Part shown: in pieces, positions 1 to 7,161 of the stretch
Layout of the letters: the number at the start of each line of letters is the position of its first letter
Numbering within the stretch: position 1 is the stretch's first letter
The notes under the pieces: model-generated
Databases searched by the model: none
What the model was told of the DNA's origin: nothing
What the model saw: the letters and a program-made list of their open reading frames with translations, nothing else
Made by a program: the position numbers and the translations under genes
From: Myxococcales bacterium
Lineage (GTDB): Bacteria > Myxococcota_A > Polyangia > Polyangiales > JADJMO01
Assembly: GCA_021783935.1 (NCBI GenBank)
Contig: JAJXTK010000251.1
Span: 1 to 8,631, forward strand
Length of the DNA stretch: 8,631 nucleotides
Direction of reading: 5' to 3'

Positions 1-105
1 CGGCGACTGCGAGGCGTCGGGCGACGGGCGTGGCCTCACACCTCACACGAGCCCGATCTCGTCCGCTGTTCTTGACTGGTAGGCGGTTGACAAGCGCACC
101 TACCC

Positions 106-471
106 GTGCCCGACGCCGTGCTCCTTCGGAAGCGCCATCGTCATCTCGACGGCGCGAAGATCGATGCGATCCTCATCGAGAAGTTCGCGGCTCTACCCGG
201 GCAGCTCCGACGCGGCGCCGAGCTCCTCGCAGAGAGCCGCTCCCGGCGCGTCGACGACGTCTCGATCGCGATCCGGCAGATCCTCGAAGCGAGGCGCCTC
301 CCTGTGAAGCTCCTCGCCACCATCCTCGCCGCGTACGACCGCGAGCGGCACGCGTCCGCCTTCGGCGTCGCGCAGGCGCTCACCCTCGCCGCGCAGGACA
401 TGTCCCCCGAGGTGCGACTCGATCTCGAGCGCGCTGCGGGGGAGTTCGTGGCGGAGGCGGAGCTGGGTTAG
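106..471 (+). CDS. Probable N-terminally truncated DUF932-like protein
   Basis: A 121-codon frame opens with GTG at 106. Upstream in the same frame there are stops at 73-75 and 88-90, so it cannot extend to a full-length protein. The product is helical and charged. Its end, with AYDRER and then SAFGVAQALTLAAQ, followed by an acidic Leu/Glu stretch (LERAAGEF), resembles the C-terminal third of DUF932 phage/plasmid-type proteins, where a Tyr-Asp motif is followed by an AxGxxxAxT helix. Those proteins are usually about 250-350 residues, so more than half would be missing. No Shine-Dalgarno sequence lies at a proper distance from 106, which also suggests a decayed remnant rather than a working gene. 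A perfect terminator hairpin begins 16 bases after the stop. The family assignment rests on remembered motif similarity and is moderate at best; an unrelated small helical protein is the alternative. DUF932 proteins have no firm function but are common on plasmids and prophages. Confidence 0.5.
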   Translation: MPDAVLLRKRHRHLDGAKIDAILIEKFAALPGQLRRGAELLAESRSRRVDDVSIAIRQILEARRLPVKLLATILAAYDRERHASAFGVAQALTLAAQDMSPEVRLDLERAAGEFVAEAELG

Positions 472-486
472 TCTGGCTCATACTCG

Positions 487-521
487 AAGCCCCCACCTGT
501 CGTCGTTACGGGTGGGGGCTT
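487..521 (+). terminator. Perfect-stem terminator hairpin, possibly bidirectional
   Basis: An 11-bp perfect stem (AAGCCCCCACC at 487-497 pairing with GGTGGGGGCTT at 511-521) encloses a 13-base loop. A short T-containing run follows (TTCTCG). It starts 16 bases after the stop of the 106-471 frame. The stem ends in AA/TT on both strands, so it could also stop transcription of the minus-strand operon that ends at 747, about 225 bases away. The U-tract is weak on both sides, but the stem is by far the clearest terminator-like hairpin in the left part of the window. Confidence 0.75.
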
Positions 522-657
522 TCTCGTACCCATCGGACCGCGGCGGCCCAGCCGCGATACTCGCCGAAATCTAGCTAGGTCATGTTCCTCAACGTTGGGG
601 CGGCGACTCAACGCGACGGCTCCGCGCGTCCAAGATCGCCGCGGCACTCAGCAACAT

Positions 658-758
658 CTACCGGTGGACATGCCAACCGGCGGAGCTGAAGCTGCACACC
701 GCGTGCTCGCGGGCGTCGTCACGCTGCACCCACGCCGCGAGCCCCGCTACGGCGTGCA
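658..758 (-). pseudogene. 3' remnant of a paralogue of the large secreted protein
   Basis: Read on the minus strand from 758, this frame encodes VHAVAGLAAWVQRDD, then a short tail with GW near its end and a final Arg before TAG at 658-660. The large protein (2051-6718) ends with the same ALAAWVQRDD motif, a similar-length tail containing AW, and a final Arg before its stop. At DNA level, positions 714-742 match 2113-2141 at 27 of 29 bases. The frame differs from that of the lipoprotein gene, which stops at 747, and it has no start of its own. It is best read as the leftover 3' end of a related gene removed by deletion or recombination. AWVQ-DG motifs also recur in myxobacterial propeller-repeat proteins, so a shared repeat unit is the alternative. 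Confidence 0.42.
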
Positions 759-2054
759 CGTCCACTTCAAGCCCGGATCGTCGAGGTTGAGGTCGGCTAG
801 GTGCATCGCGTCCGCACCGGCGAAGTCGCCGTAGACGTGTCGGCCGTGAACGCTCATGCGCTGAATGGTGTAGGGAATCCCCAGATCGACTCGACACTTC
901 TTGTTCGTCGAGAGGTCTAGGACCACCATCGTGGTCGAGCCGTCGTAGACCGCCGTGTTGCTCGACGGGTTCGGATCGAGCCCGTCCGGGATCTCGTTCC
1001 ACACCGCGATCTTGCCGTCGGTGGACGGGTACGTCTTCGCACGCGGCGCGTCGGGCGAGTCGAACGTCAACCGCGCTGTCGTACCCGCGGCGAGATCTCG
1101 CAGGTAGATCTCGCCGCCGCTCCGACTCACGTAGTCCGACAGCCGCCCCGGCGGGTCACGGTAGTCGACCCAGACGTACCAGCGTCGATCCGGCGAGAGC
1201 TCGCCGTCGAACTGCGCGCCTCCGCCGGCGTCGATGGCTGTGACCTGCCCGGTCTCCTGGTCCGTGAACGTCACGATGCCGCGATCGCTGTCGCAGCAGA
1301 GCACGCCGCGATCGTTTGCGGCCATGTTCACGCAGAAGAACGCACCCGGGACGAGCGTGCGCACGGCCCCCGTAGACAGACTGAGGCTGCGTAAGCCAAC
1401 GCCATCCTCGGCCCAAAACAGGTACTTCCCGTTTAGTGAGGTCGCGAAGGGGCCCGGCGCGGACGCCCCGCCCCAGCGAATTCGATAGGCCGGCTTCCGT
1501 TCTCCCGTGACGACGCTCATGACCTCGAGCTGGAAGAACTGAGTTGCGCCGCTCTGGTCGACCAGAACGTAGGCCGCGAGGTCTCCGCTGAGGGACGGCT
1601 CCGCAACACCATACTGACCTACACCCGCCTTGATTGGGTTTCTCACAAGCAGCGAGCTGCTCGTGTCGCCCACCCTCGTGAAGAATAGCCCATCATCGCC
1701 GTAGTCCGCGACGGCCGACTCGGTATACGCGTGCATCAGCGACGGTCGCCCCGAGTGCACCGGCCAGTTGAGCGCAATGCGGCAACCCGTGCCGCAGCTC
1801 GGCTGCCCATCGGGCCCAGCCTGCGGATAGGTCGCGGGGGCAGTGAGGTGCCAGACCGGATCCCACACGGGCTGCACCTCGGCGTCGCTGGCCGAGTCGA
1901 CCGAAGCCCCCGCGTCGCGTGCGTCGGCGACGTCGCCGACGCCGCCGTCGGCGGGCGAACCCTGCCCCCCGGGGCTGGAGCACGCGGGCCACGCCGCCGC
2001 CACGAACGCCGAGCCGCAGAGCAGCCCGACGATCGACAGCAGCCGACCCTTCAT
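747..2054 (-). CDS. Exported lipoprotein with TolB/WD40-like beta-propeller
   Basis: The 435-residue product starts at ATG 2054-2052. An upstream in-frame start would add 26 Arg-rich residues and spoil the signal peptide, so it was not used. Residues 1-24 are a lipoprotein signal (basic MKGR, hydrophobic core, then Ala-Ala-Trp-Pro-Ala) with the acylation Cys at 25; Trp at -3 is atypical for a lipobox. Residues 26-60 form a Gly/Asp/Ala-rich tether common in myxobacterial lipoproteins. Residues from about 110 to 425 contain repeated blade-like units, such as SLNGKYLFWAEDGVGLRSLSL (about 206-226), SPDRRWYVWVDYRD (287-300) and GEIYLRDLAAGTTARLTFD (314-332). The last has the TolB/PD40 pattern of a strand, xxDL, a turn and RLT. 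No catalytic motif is visible, and scaffolding or ligand binding is the usual role of such folds. The gene overlaps the large upstream gene by ATGA, so both belong to one operon and are probably translationally coupled. The lipoprotein call is firm; the molecular role is unknown. Confidence 0.88.
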   Translation of the reverse strand: MKGRLLSIVGLLCGSAFVAAAWPACSSPGGQGSPADGGVGDVADARDAGASVDSASDAEVQPVWDPVWHLTAPATYPQAGPDGQPSCGTGCRIALNWPVHSGRPSLMHAYTESAVADYGDDGLFFTRVGDTSSSLLVRNPIKAGVGQYGVAEPSLSGDLAAYVLVDQSGATQFFQLEVMSVVTGERKPAYRIRWGGASAPGPFATSLNGKYLFWAEDGVGLRSLSLSTGAVRTLVPGAFFCVNMAANDRGVLCCDSDRGIVTFTDQETGQVTAIDAGGGAQFDGELSPDRRWYVWVDYRDPPGRLSDYVSRSGGEIYLRDLAAGTTARLTFDSPDAPRAKTYPSTDGKIAVWNEIPDGLDPNPSSNTAVYDGSTTMVVLDLSTNKKCRVDLGIPYTIQRMSVHGRHVYGDFAGADAMHLADLNLDDPGLKWTCTP

Positions 2055-5000
2055 CGCACAACCTCGGCAAGCTCGACCCACGCGCCGCTGCGACGCGCGC
2101 TCAGGCCGGCCCCGTCGTCGCGCTGCACCCACGCCGCCAGCGCGTGCTCGCCGGCGCGGGCGATCGTGGCGCCGCGCAGGTCGAAGATCGGCCCGCGCGT
2201 GCTCGACGGGCTCGCGAGCGCGTAGAGCCGGTCGCCGAGCGCGTCGTAGCGCAGCGCCGTGAGGCGGCCGGCGTTACGCGCCATCCGCGTCACCGTTGGC
2301 GAGCCAGGGTTCGAGAGGTCGATCTCGAACAGATCCTCGTCGCGCGAGAGCAGCACGTACCCGCCCTTCAGTGAGACGATGCGCTGGGCCTCGTCTTCGC
2401 GCTCGCCGCCGTGCGGGCAGGTGAAGTCGCCGTTGGTGCGGATGGTCACGGGAGTGATCGTGCCATGCTCGTCGTCCAAGAGCCCGATCGCGGTCACCCA
2501 GGGCCGGCGCGCTCCGGTCCCGCGGGTTACGAGCGCGACGCCCCGCGTGGTCGCGACCACCCAGCCGTCGCCGAAGGCATCCAGCGCAACTGGCGCGCCA
2601 CAGAGCGGCTGGGGCTTGGTGAGCGTTGGCTTGCCTCCCAGCGTGCTGGCGAGCGAGACGCCGTTCGGGCTCGCCACGAGCGCCTCGCCGCCGTGCGCCG
2701 CGATCGCGAACACGCCGGGCGCCCGCAAGGAGACGTCCTCTTGCGTCGTGATGCGGCCGGCCGCGACGCTCGCGATCCGATGGCGCGACACCTCGCCACC
2801 GCCCGCGACCCACACCGTAGCGCCGTCGAGCGAGAAGTCGGACGCGACTTCCTTGATGACGCCGCTCGCCACGAGCGCGCCGGCCGTCTCCTGGCAGCTT
2901 CCCCCCGCGCCCGCGCAGCTGGTCAGGCCGGGTCCGCTCCACCACGCGCCGCTCCCGAGCGCGCAGCGCGCGCCACCGAGCACGTCGCCCGCCGGGCAGC
3001 TCGCCCCGCCGCGGGAGCTGCGCGCGAGCACTTCTTCCACGTCGTCCCAGCCGAGCTCGTCGCGCAGCCGGACGATCGTCGACGACGTGCGCGCGGCGCT
3101 CACCCCGACGCTCGCGATCTCGACCCCGCTGATGTCGGCGAACACCGTTGACCCGTCGGCGTCGAAGGTCGGCGCCGCGGTGTCGGCGCGCAGGCGGTCG
3201 GCGACGCCGATCGCGCCGCCGGGCGCGAAAGGGGCGCCCCAGACGTCGTCGTGCGCGTGCTCCTGCGCGTCGAACCCGCCCGAGAGGATCAAGCCGCGGC
3301 CGTCGGTGGCGACGGAGAGGCGCGCGCCCAAGCGCGCCGGGAAAGTTCCCGGGAAGTGCCGAATGCCGCCGCCAAAGACGTCGATCGTGACGACCTCGCT
3401 CGTCGTGGCACCTGCAGCCGGCGGCAGCGCCGCGTAGAGCGTCGCGCCATCGAGTACCATCGCCGTGGCGCTGCCGAGCAACGGGAGCCCGCCGTCGGCG
3501 ACGCCGCGAACCCAGACGCCTGCGTCGGGGTCGTAGCCGTAGACAGCCGCATGGGTCGGATCGACCAGCCCCGCGAAGTTGCCGCGCGCCCCGTGGAGCA
3601 GCACGGCGTCGTCGCCGACCGCGATCGGCAGCACCCCCTGCTGCACGACCGCGTACTCGAACGCCGTGCCACTCGTCGCGGTCGTCGCGAGTCGGGCCCA
3701 GCGCGAGGCGCCGTTGGCATTCCCGCGCTCGATCCAGAGCACATCTGGCTCGGCCATCGTGCTCGTGCCCGAGGGTAGCAGGAGGAGCCCGTTCGGCGCG
3801 TTTGCGCCGGCGGTGACGACCCGCGACAGCAACACGGCGGTTCCCGTCGAGGAGCCGACCCAGGTCTGCGCGAGGTCCGCGGACAGGGTCACGGTTGCCG
3901 CAGACCCGACGTATGGCCGCAGGACCGCGTGCTCCTGCAGCGTGTTCCCCGCGCTCGCGAGCACGCGCAGCCCCGTCTCCCACGCCGACGACTTCGGCAG
4001 CCAGCCCGGCGGATCGCTCGCCGCTCCACGCACGAAGTCGCGCCAGTGCTTGAGCAGGAAGCCCGGTGTCAGGCAGGGGATCGCCTCGATCCTCCCGGGG
4101 ACGCCGTGAAGCACGTGCCCCTCCTGGTCGGTGAACGCCGAGCGGAGCCGGCGGCTCTTCACGTTCGAGAGGTTCATCAGCTCAGGGGCGACGGACGGCG
4201 ACTCGGGATCCGGGTAGGGCCCGGCGGCCGAGAAGTACGGGACGGCCTGCAACTGCATCTCCGTCCAGAAGACGTACGCGTTTCTGCTCGTCCTCTTTGC
4301 GAGCGCAGCGGGCGAGTAGTCTGGCGTCCCGTCGGACTTGAGCGCGAAGTCGAAGTCGCCGGCGCCGAAGTGCGCGCTGGCCGAATTCGGCGGATAGGCG
4401 ATCAGCTCCTGCTGCCAGCTCCACGTCGCGGAGGACTTCCGCGGCTCCTGCGGAAACGCCGACCAGGTCGGGCCGTCGGAGCAGTAGCCTTGCGGGTCCA
4501 GGGCGCAGCCGGGCCGCGCGAGCTCACGCCAGCCGCGCCCCGTCTGATCGAAGTGACTAGCGACCGTGAGCTCGTGCCGATAGCAGGTGCCCCGCGTTGA
4601 GTCATCGAGGCAGGTCACAAGGTCCGCCTCTCCATTCACGTCGAGCGGGCAGCCGCAGCGGTAGGCCTTGGCCGCGAACGCCTTCTCCTTATCGTCCGGC
4701 GCCGGATCGTTGTGGCTGATCCCGAAGCCGAGATCGCCCTGCACCGTCAGCGTCGGTCCTCCCTTTGGATCGCCGATCACGGCCGCGCACGCGGTACCAC
4801 GCGGCCCGGGCAGCGACGGCGGCGCGGTCGGGTACGGGTCGCACGTGTCTCCGCGATAGAGCACGCCAAGCACGTGCGTGCCCTCTCCGGGCGCCCAGTT
4901 GGTCGACTGACCCCAGCGATTGCGGTCGGCCTGGGCCAGGTCCGGGACGGTCGGGCACAGGTCTTCGCCCTCGGTCAGGCGATCGCCGTCGCGGTCGAGG

Positions 5001-6718
5001 AATCCTCCGCGCGTGACGCGTCTTGCGCTCGCAAGATCACCCGCATGCGACTGGAACAGCGGCAGGCCAACGCCCGGGTCAAGGTCGCTCGCCGCATGAA
5101 GAGTCGCCGTGCCTCCTGCGACGTACGGATTGTGGAACTCAGGATCAGGGTCGCAGAGATCCGCAAGACCATCGCCGTCGGTATCTAGGACCGGCCCGTC
5201 ATTCGCCAGACTCGAGCAGGTGTCTTCGCGATCCTGGCAGGAGTCATCGGGAGACCCAATGCACTTGCCCGTGTGGACATTCTGTTGTGGATCTCGCCAC
5301 GCGTCCTCGGGTGAGACGGAGAGTTCGGAAATCCCGTCGCCATCCACGCTCGGGTAGAAGAAACGACCGCCTCCGAACACCGACGCAAGCGGGCTAGGTT
5401 CGTCCGACGCACCGTACGTGGAACAGTCCGCACCGGCGCCTCCATGGAAACAGTCGGCCTCGACCAGCTTGTCCCACGGAAAGCCGACGCAAGCGCCGGT
5501 CGCGTCCCTCACGAGGCACCCGAGATTGTTAGGCAGAAGGTGCTTCGCGAACGGCGCGGCCGAGCCAAGCGTGGCGTACGCACAGGCGTTGTAGAAGTAG
5601 CCGTTCGTGTCCATCGGGGCTTGCGAACCCGTTCCCCATTGCACCTTGGCAATGTGGAACAGCGGATTGTCTCCGCGCACAGCGCCGTCGCCGCGTGCAT
5701 TGTCTTGGCTGAAACCCTTGTACGATCGTTCACCAGGATCGAAGTACTCGTGATGTTTTCCGGCGGACGGGTACAGAACGGGCTGGGTTCCCTCCATTCT
5801 TCCAAGAGCCGGATACTCGTTCCACTTCACAATCGCAGTGGTGCTCCCGATCGTTTCGTACGAAATGAGGTCACAGGTGTCGGAAGCGCCCAAGCACCAA
5901 CTTCGCACTCCCTCGCAGTATCCGACCGGAGACCCATTAGGGTCGCACGTCAGCGATCCGTACTGAGGCGTGCCGAGCTTCGTCTGCCAGCTGCCGCGGT
6001 ATCCACCCCACTCTTCGCTGTTCATGCCATTAAAGCGCTCCACGGCGGCCATCCACTTCCCGCCGATTTGCGCGATTCGGACATCGACGTCGACCGACTG
6101 GCTGTCTCCCCAATGTGCATCGGTGTAGGGTGTGGCATCGCGGAAGCCACCATCTCGGGCGTAGAGCTCGCCGAAGCGGAAATGGATCACGTCGGTTGCT
6201 GCCGAGCTCGTCAGCGTAGGCGCGGAGCCTGGGGGGAGTATATTCGCGGCGGTTTTATCGGCATTCCACGGCGCGAACGGCTCGAACGGTCGAAGCGAAA
6301 GCGGATTGTCACTATCGTTGTTGGCGCCCTTGTTCTCGTCTGAGTCGAAGTAGTACTTGGGCTGAACGCACTTGGCGATGATCGATTCGACCTCATCATC
6401 GATCCCATTGCCATCCTCATCGGCCGCGCAGTCGAGTGCTGCGGCCGTCTGCATAGCCTGGCGCGCGGGAAGGAAAGGCGTTCGCGGCAGCACGCACAAC
6501 GCTGAGGGCGCCACCTGCTTGATGTCGAATTTCGTCACATCATAGCCTGCGATGGCGTTGATACCTGCTTGGTCAAGGGGCGGGACCGACGCGCGAGCGT
6601 GGCCCGCAACGCCCCCGAGGGTGACAAGAATCCCAAGGGTCATCGCCGCAAGTCTTCGAGATGAAGTAACGTGAGCGGAGGCCGAGATCTGACATTGCAC
6701 CTGACCTGGTTTGTACAT
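2051..6718 (-). CDS. Giant secreted protein: Ca-binding repeats plus propeller
   Basis: The product has 1555 residues from ATG 6718-6716, chosen because GAGAGGG lies seven bases upstream; an earlier start would add 48 residues without a signal sequence. Residues about 21-43 (Arg-Arg, hydrophobic LAAMTLGILVTLGGVAG, then ARA) form a signal peptide with cleavage near 43. DEDGNGIDDE at 100-109, SVDGDGISEL at 457-466, DTDGDGLADLCDPDPE at 512-527 and DRDGDRLTEGEDLCP at 575-589 are thrombospondin type 3/EF-like DxDxDG calcium-binding loops. Between the first and second lies a Cys- and aromatic-rich region (about 175-440). There HWGDSQSVDVDV and YPSAGKHHEYFD faintly recall VPS62-like proteins, a weak resemblance. 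From about 925 to the end come repeated beta-strand units of kelch/propeller type (for example LGARLSVATDGRGLILSGGF), with a Cys cluster near 1240-1280. The C-terminus has ALAAWVQRDDG. The role is probably a large surface or secreted structural or binding protein; no catalytic site was recognised. The 5' part is much lower in GC than the 3' part, which suggests a mosaic origin. Confidence 0.9.
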   Translation of the reverse strand: MYKPGQVQCQISASAHVTSSRRLAAMTLGILVTLGGVAGHARASVPPLDQAGINAIAGYDVTKFDIKQVAPSALCVLPRTPFLPARQAMQTAAALDCAADEDGNGIDDEVESIIAKCVQPKYYFDSDENKGANNDSDNPLSLRPFEPFAPWNADKTAANILPPGSAPTLTSSAATDVIHFRFGELYARDGGFRDATPYTDAHWGDSQSVDVDVRIAQIGGKWMAAVERFNGMNSEEWGGYRGSWQTKLGTPQYGSLTCDPNGSPVGYCEGVRSWCLGASDTCDLISYETIGSTTAIVKWNEYPALGRMEGTQPVLYPSAGKHHEYFDPGERSYKGFSQDNARGDGAVRGDNPLFHIAKVQWGTGSQAPMDTNGYFYNACAYATLGSAAPFAKHLLPNNLGCLVRDATGACVGFPWDKLVEADCFHGGAGADCSTYGASDEPSPLASVFGGGRFFYPSVDGDGISELSVSPEDAWRDPQQNVHTGKCIGSPDDSCQDREDTCSSLANDGPVLDTDGDGLADLCDPDPEFHNPYVAGGTATLHAASDLDPGVGLPLFQSHAGDLASARRVTRGGFLDRDGDRLTEGEDLCPTVPDLAQADRNRWGQSTNWAPGEGTHVLGVLYRGDTCDPYPTAPPSLPGPRGTACAAVIGDPKGGPTLTVQGDLGFGISHNDPAPDDKEKAFAAKAYRCGCPLDVNGEADLVTCLDDSTRGTCYRHELTVASHFDQTGRGWRELARPGCALDPQGYCSDGPTWSAFPQEPRKSSATWSWQQELIAYPPNSASAHFGAGDFDFALKSDGTPDYSPAALAKRTSRNAYVFWTEMQLQAVPYFSAAGPYPDPESPSVAPELMNLSNVKSRRLRSAFTDQEGHVLHGVPGRIEAIPCLTPGFLLKHWRDFVRGAASDPPGWLPKSSAWETGLRVLASAGNTLQEHAVLRPYVGSAATVTLSADLAQTWVGSSTGTAVLLSRVVTAGANAPNGLLLLPSGTSTMAEPDVLWIERGNANGASRWARLATTATSGTAFEYAVVQQGVLPIAVGDDAVLLHGARGNFAGLVDPTHAAVYGYDPDAGVWVRGVADGGLPLLGSATAMVLDGATLYAALPPAAGATTSEVVTIDVFGGGIRHFPGTFPARLGARLSVATDGRGLILSGGFDAQEHAHDDVWGAPFAPGGAIGVADRLRADTAAPTFDADGSTVFADISGVEIASVGVSAARTSSTIVRLRDELGWDDVEEVLARSSRGGASCPAGDVLGGARCALGSGAWWSGPGLTSCAGAGGSCQETAGALVASGVIKEVASDFSLDGATVWVAGGGEVSRHRIASVAAGRITTQEDVSLRAPGVFAIAAHGGEALVASPNGVSLASTLGGKPTLTKPQPLCGAPVALDAFGDGWVVATTRGVALVTRGTGARRPWVTAIGLLDDEHGTITPVTIRTNGDFTCPHGGEREDEAQRIVSLKGGYVLLSRDEDLFEIDLSNPGSPTVTRMARNAGRLTALRYDALGDRLYALASPSSTRGPIFDLRGATIARAGEHALAAWVQRDDGAGLSARRSGAWVELAEVVR
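2062..2065 (-). promoter_or_regulatory. Shine-Dalgarno and ATGA overlap for the lipoprotein gene
   Basis: On the minus strand a GAGG lies seven bases before ATG 2054-2052, inside the last codons of the large upstream gene. The TGA of that gene (2053-2051) overlaps the ATG as ATGA. The spacing decides the lipoprotein start and indicates coupled translation by terminating ribosomes. Confidence 0.65.
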
Positions 6719-6725
6719 CGTTCGG

Positions 6726-6732
6726 CCCTCTC
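6726..6732 (-). promoter_or_regulatory. Shine-Dalgarno sequence deciding the large gene's start
   Basis: GAGAGGG on the minus strand sits seven bases before ATG 6718-6716. It supports MYKPG as the true N-terminus rather than the ATG at 6862-6860. No convincing -35/-10 pair was found between 6719 and 6900; a TTGACC at 6899-6894 has no acceptable -10 partner. Confidence 0.6.
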
Positions 6733-6894
6733 TTCGATTGGGAGACACTGAGGTCGGCCGTTCGGCGTTGCTGGCGTCACCATCCAGCCCAAGCCTGGCT
6801 GCCGCACAACCACTGCGCGCCGAGTACGCTACCGCTCGTACGCCTTCGCACGCGGCGTTCACAGCCTACCAAGTGGACGAACTGGGCACCGCGG

Positions 6895-6972
6895 TCAACG
6901 CGGACATGCCCCTACTGGGCATTCAGCGCCGCCGATTTCCGTCCTGCCTGCGGACCCCAAGCCAGTGCACAT
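6895..6972 (-). CDS. Possible 25-codon leader ORF from the left repeat arm
   Basis: ATG at 6972-6970 opens a 25-residue frame, with Cys at positions 2, 18 and 23 and Gly/Ala between, ending at TGA 6897-6895. A perfect AGGAGG (6987-6982 on the minus strand) precedes it by nine bases. It lies on the same strand as the large operon and stops 176 bases before that gene's start, so it could be an upstream leader peptide. The peptide matches nothing recognised. Only the ribosome-binding site supports it, and that site lies within an inverted repeat arm, so the pairing could be incidental. Confidence 0.25.
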   Translation of the reverse strand: MCTGLGSAGRTEIGGAECPVGACPR

Positions 6973-7161
6973 GTATCCAGACCTCCTGACCTCCACAGGC
7001 CAACCGCTTGAAATCGTTCGAAGTCGTTCCGCAAGCCGTGATGCCCAATTTCGGCCCGGTCGGGCCCGCGGAGCGACGCTTGCGCAGCGAGGCTCCGCGC
7101 CTCCTCCCTCGCTGGCATCACGACGACGCGCCCAAGTCAGGAGGTCTGGAGTCATGACGAC
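6965..7161. repeat. Inverted repeat with mirrored Shine-Dalgarno/ATG signals
   Basis: TCCAGACCTCCTGAC (6976-6990) and GTCAGGAGGTCTGGA (7136-7150) are perfect 15-bp inverted copies. Similarity continues outward to about 26 bp (6965-6990 against 7136-7161, 21 of 26), including an ATG in each arm. Each arm carries AGGAGG nine bases before its ATG, facing outward. Inside are a perfect 9-bp pair (7037-7045 with 7114-7122) and several smaller hairpins. As RNA, the outer stem would cover the Shine-Dalgarno sequence on whichever strand is transcribed. Candidates are a structured regulatory leader, a small transposon-like element or an inverted duplication of a leader. No target-site duplication is evident at the ends. 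Confidence 0.65.
7067..7099. ncRNA. Strong hairpin at the centre of the inverted repeat
   Basis: CGCGGAGC (7067-7074) pairs with GCTCCGCG (7092-7099). After a GA/AG internal loop, CGCT (7077-7080) pairs with AGCG (7086-7089) around a five-base loop. Directly to the left, GGCCCG (7053-7058) pairs with CGGGCC (7061-7066); two bases are too few for a loop, so the end pair would open. Both sit inside the 9-bp helix 7037-7045/7114-7122. An alternative pairing, CAGCGAGG (7085-7092) with CCTCGCTG (7107-7114), excludes this hairpin, which would permit switching. GC-rich DNA forms short stems readily, so an RNA gene is only suggested. Confidence 0.3.

Noticed and set aside
30..578. 182-codon Arg-rich plus-strand frame
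   Set aside because: It is nearly all Arg, Ala and Pro, runs through the terminator hairpin at 487-521, and competes with the better 106-471 frame.
614..700. Plus-strand stretch reading KIAAALSNIYRWTCQP
   Set aside because: It superficially echoes the lipoprotein's C-terminal WTCTP, but it is on the opposite strand with no start or family. Treated as coincidence.
2259..3437. 392-codon open frame on the plus strand, antisense to the large gene
   Set aside because: It is low-complexity (Ser/Pro/Ala/Arg) with no signal or family pattern, as expected opposite a GC-rich gene. The minus-strand frame has coherent domains, a signal peptide and a ribosome-binding site.
2274..3983. 569-codon Arg/Ala-rich frame on the minus strand
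   Set aside because: It overlaps the 1555-residue gene entirely in another phase and its composition is typical of a shadow frame.
5444..6343. 299-codon plus-strand frame opposite the N-terminal half of the large gene
   Set aside because: It has more normal composition than most shadows, but no domain, start signal or neighbour supports it. The opposite frame contains clear DxDGDG calcium loops.
6965..7161. Integron attC site or insertion-sequence ends
   Set aside because: The arms lack the RYYYAAC/GTTRRRY core of attC. There is no transposase between them and no direct repeat flanks them.
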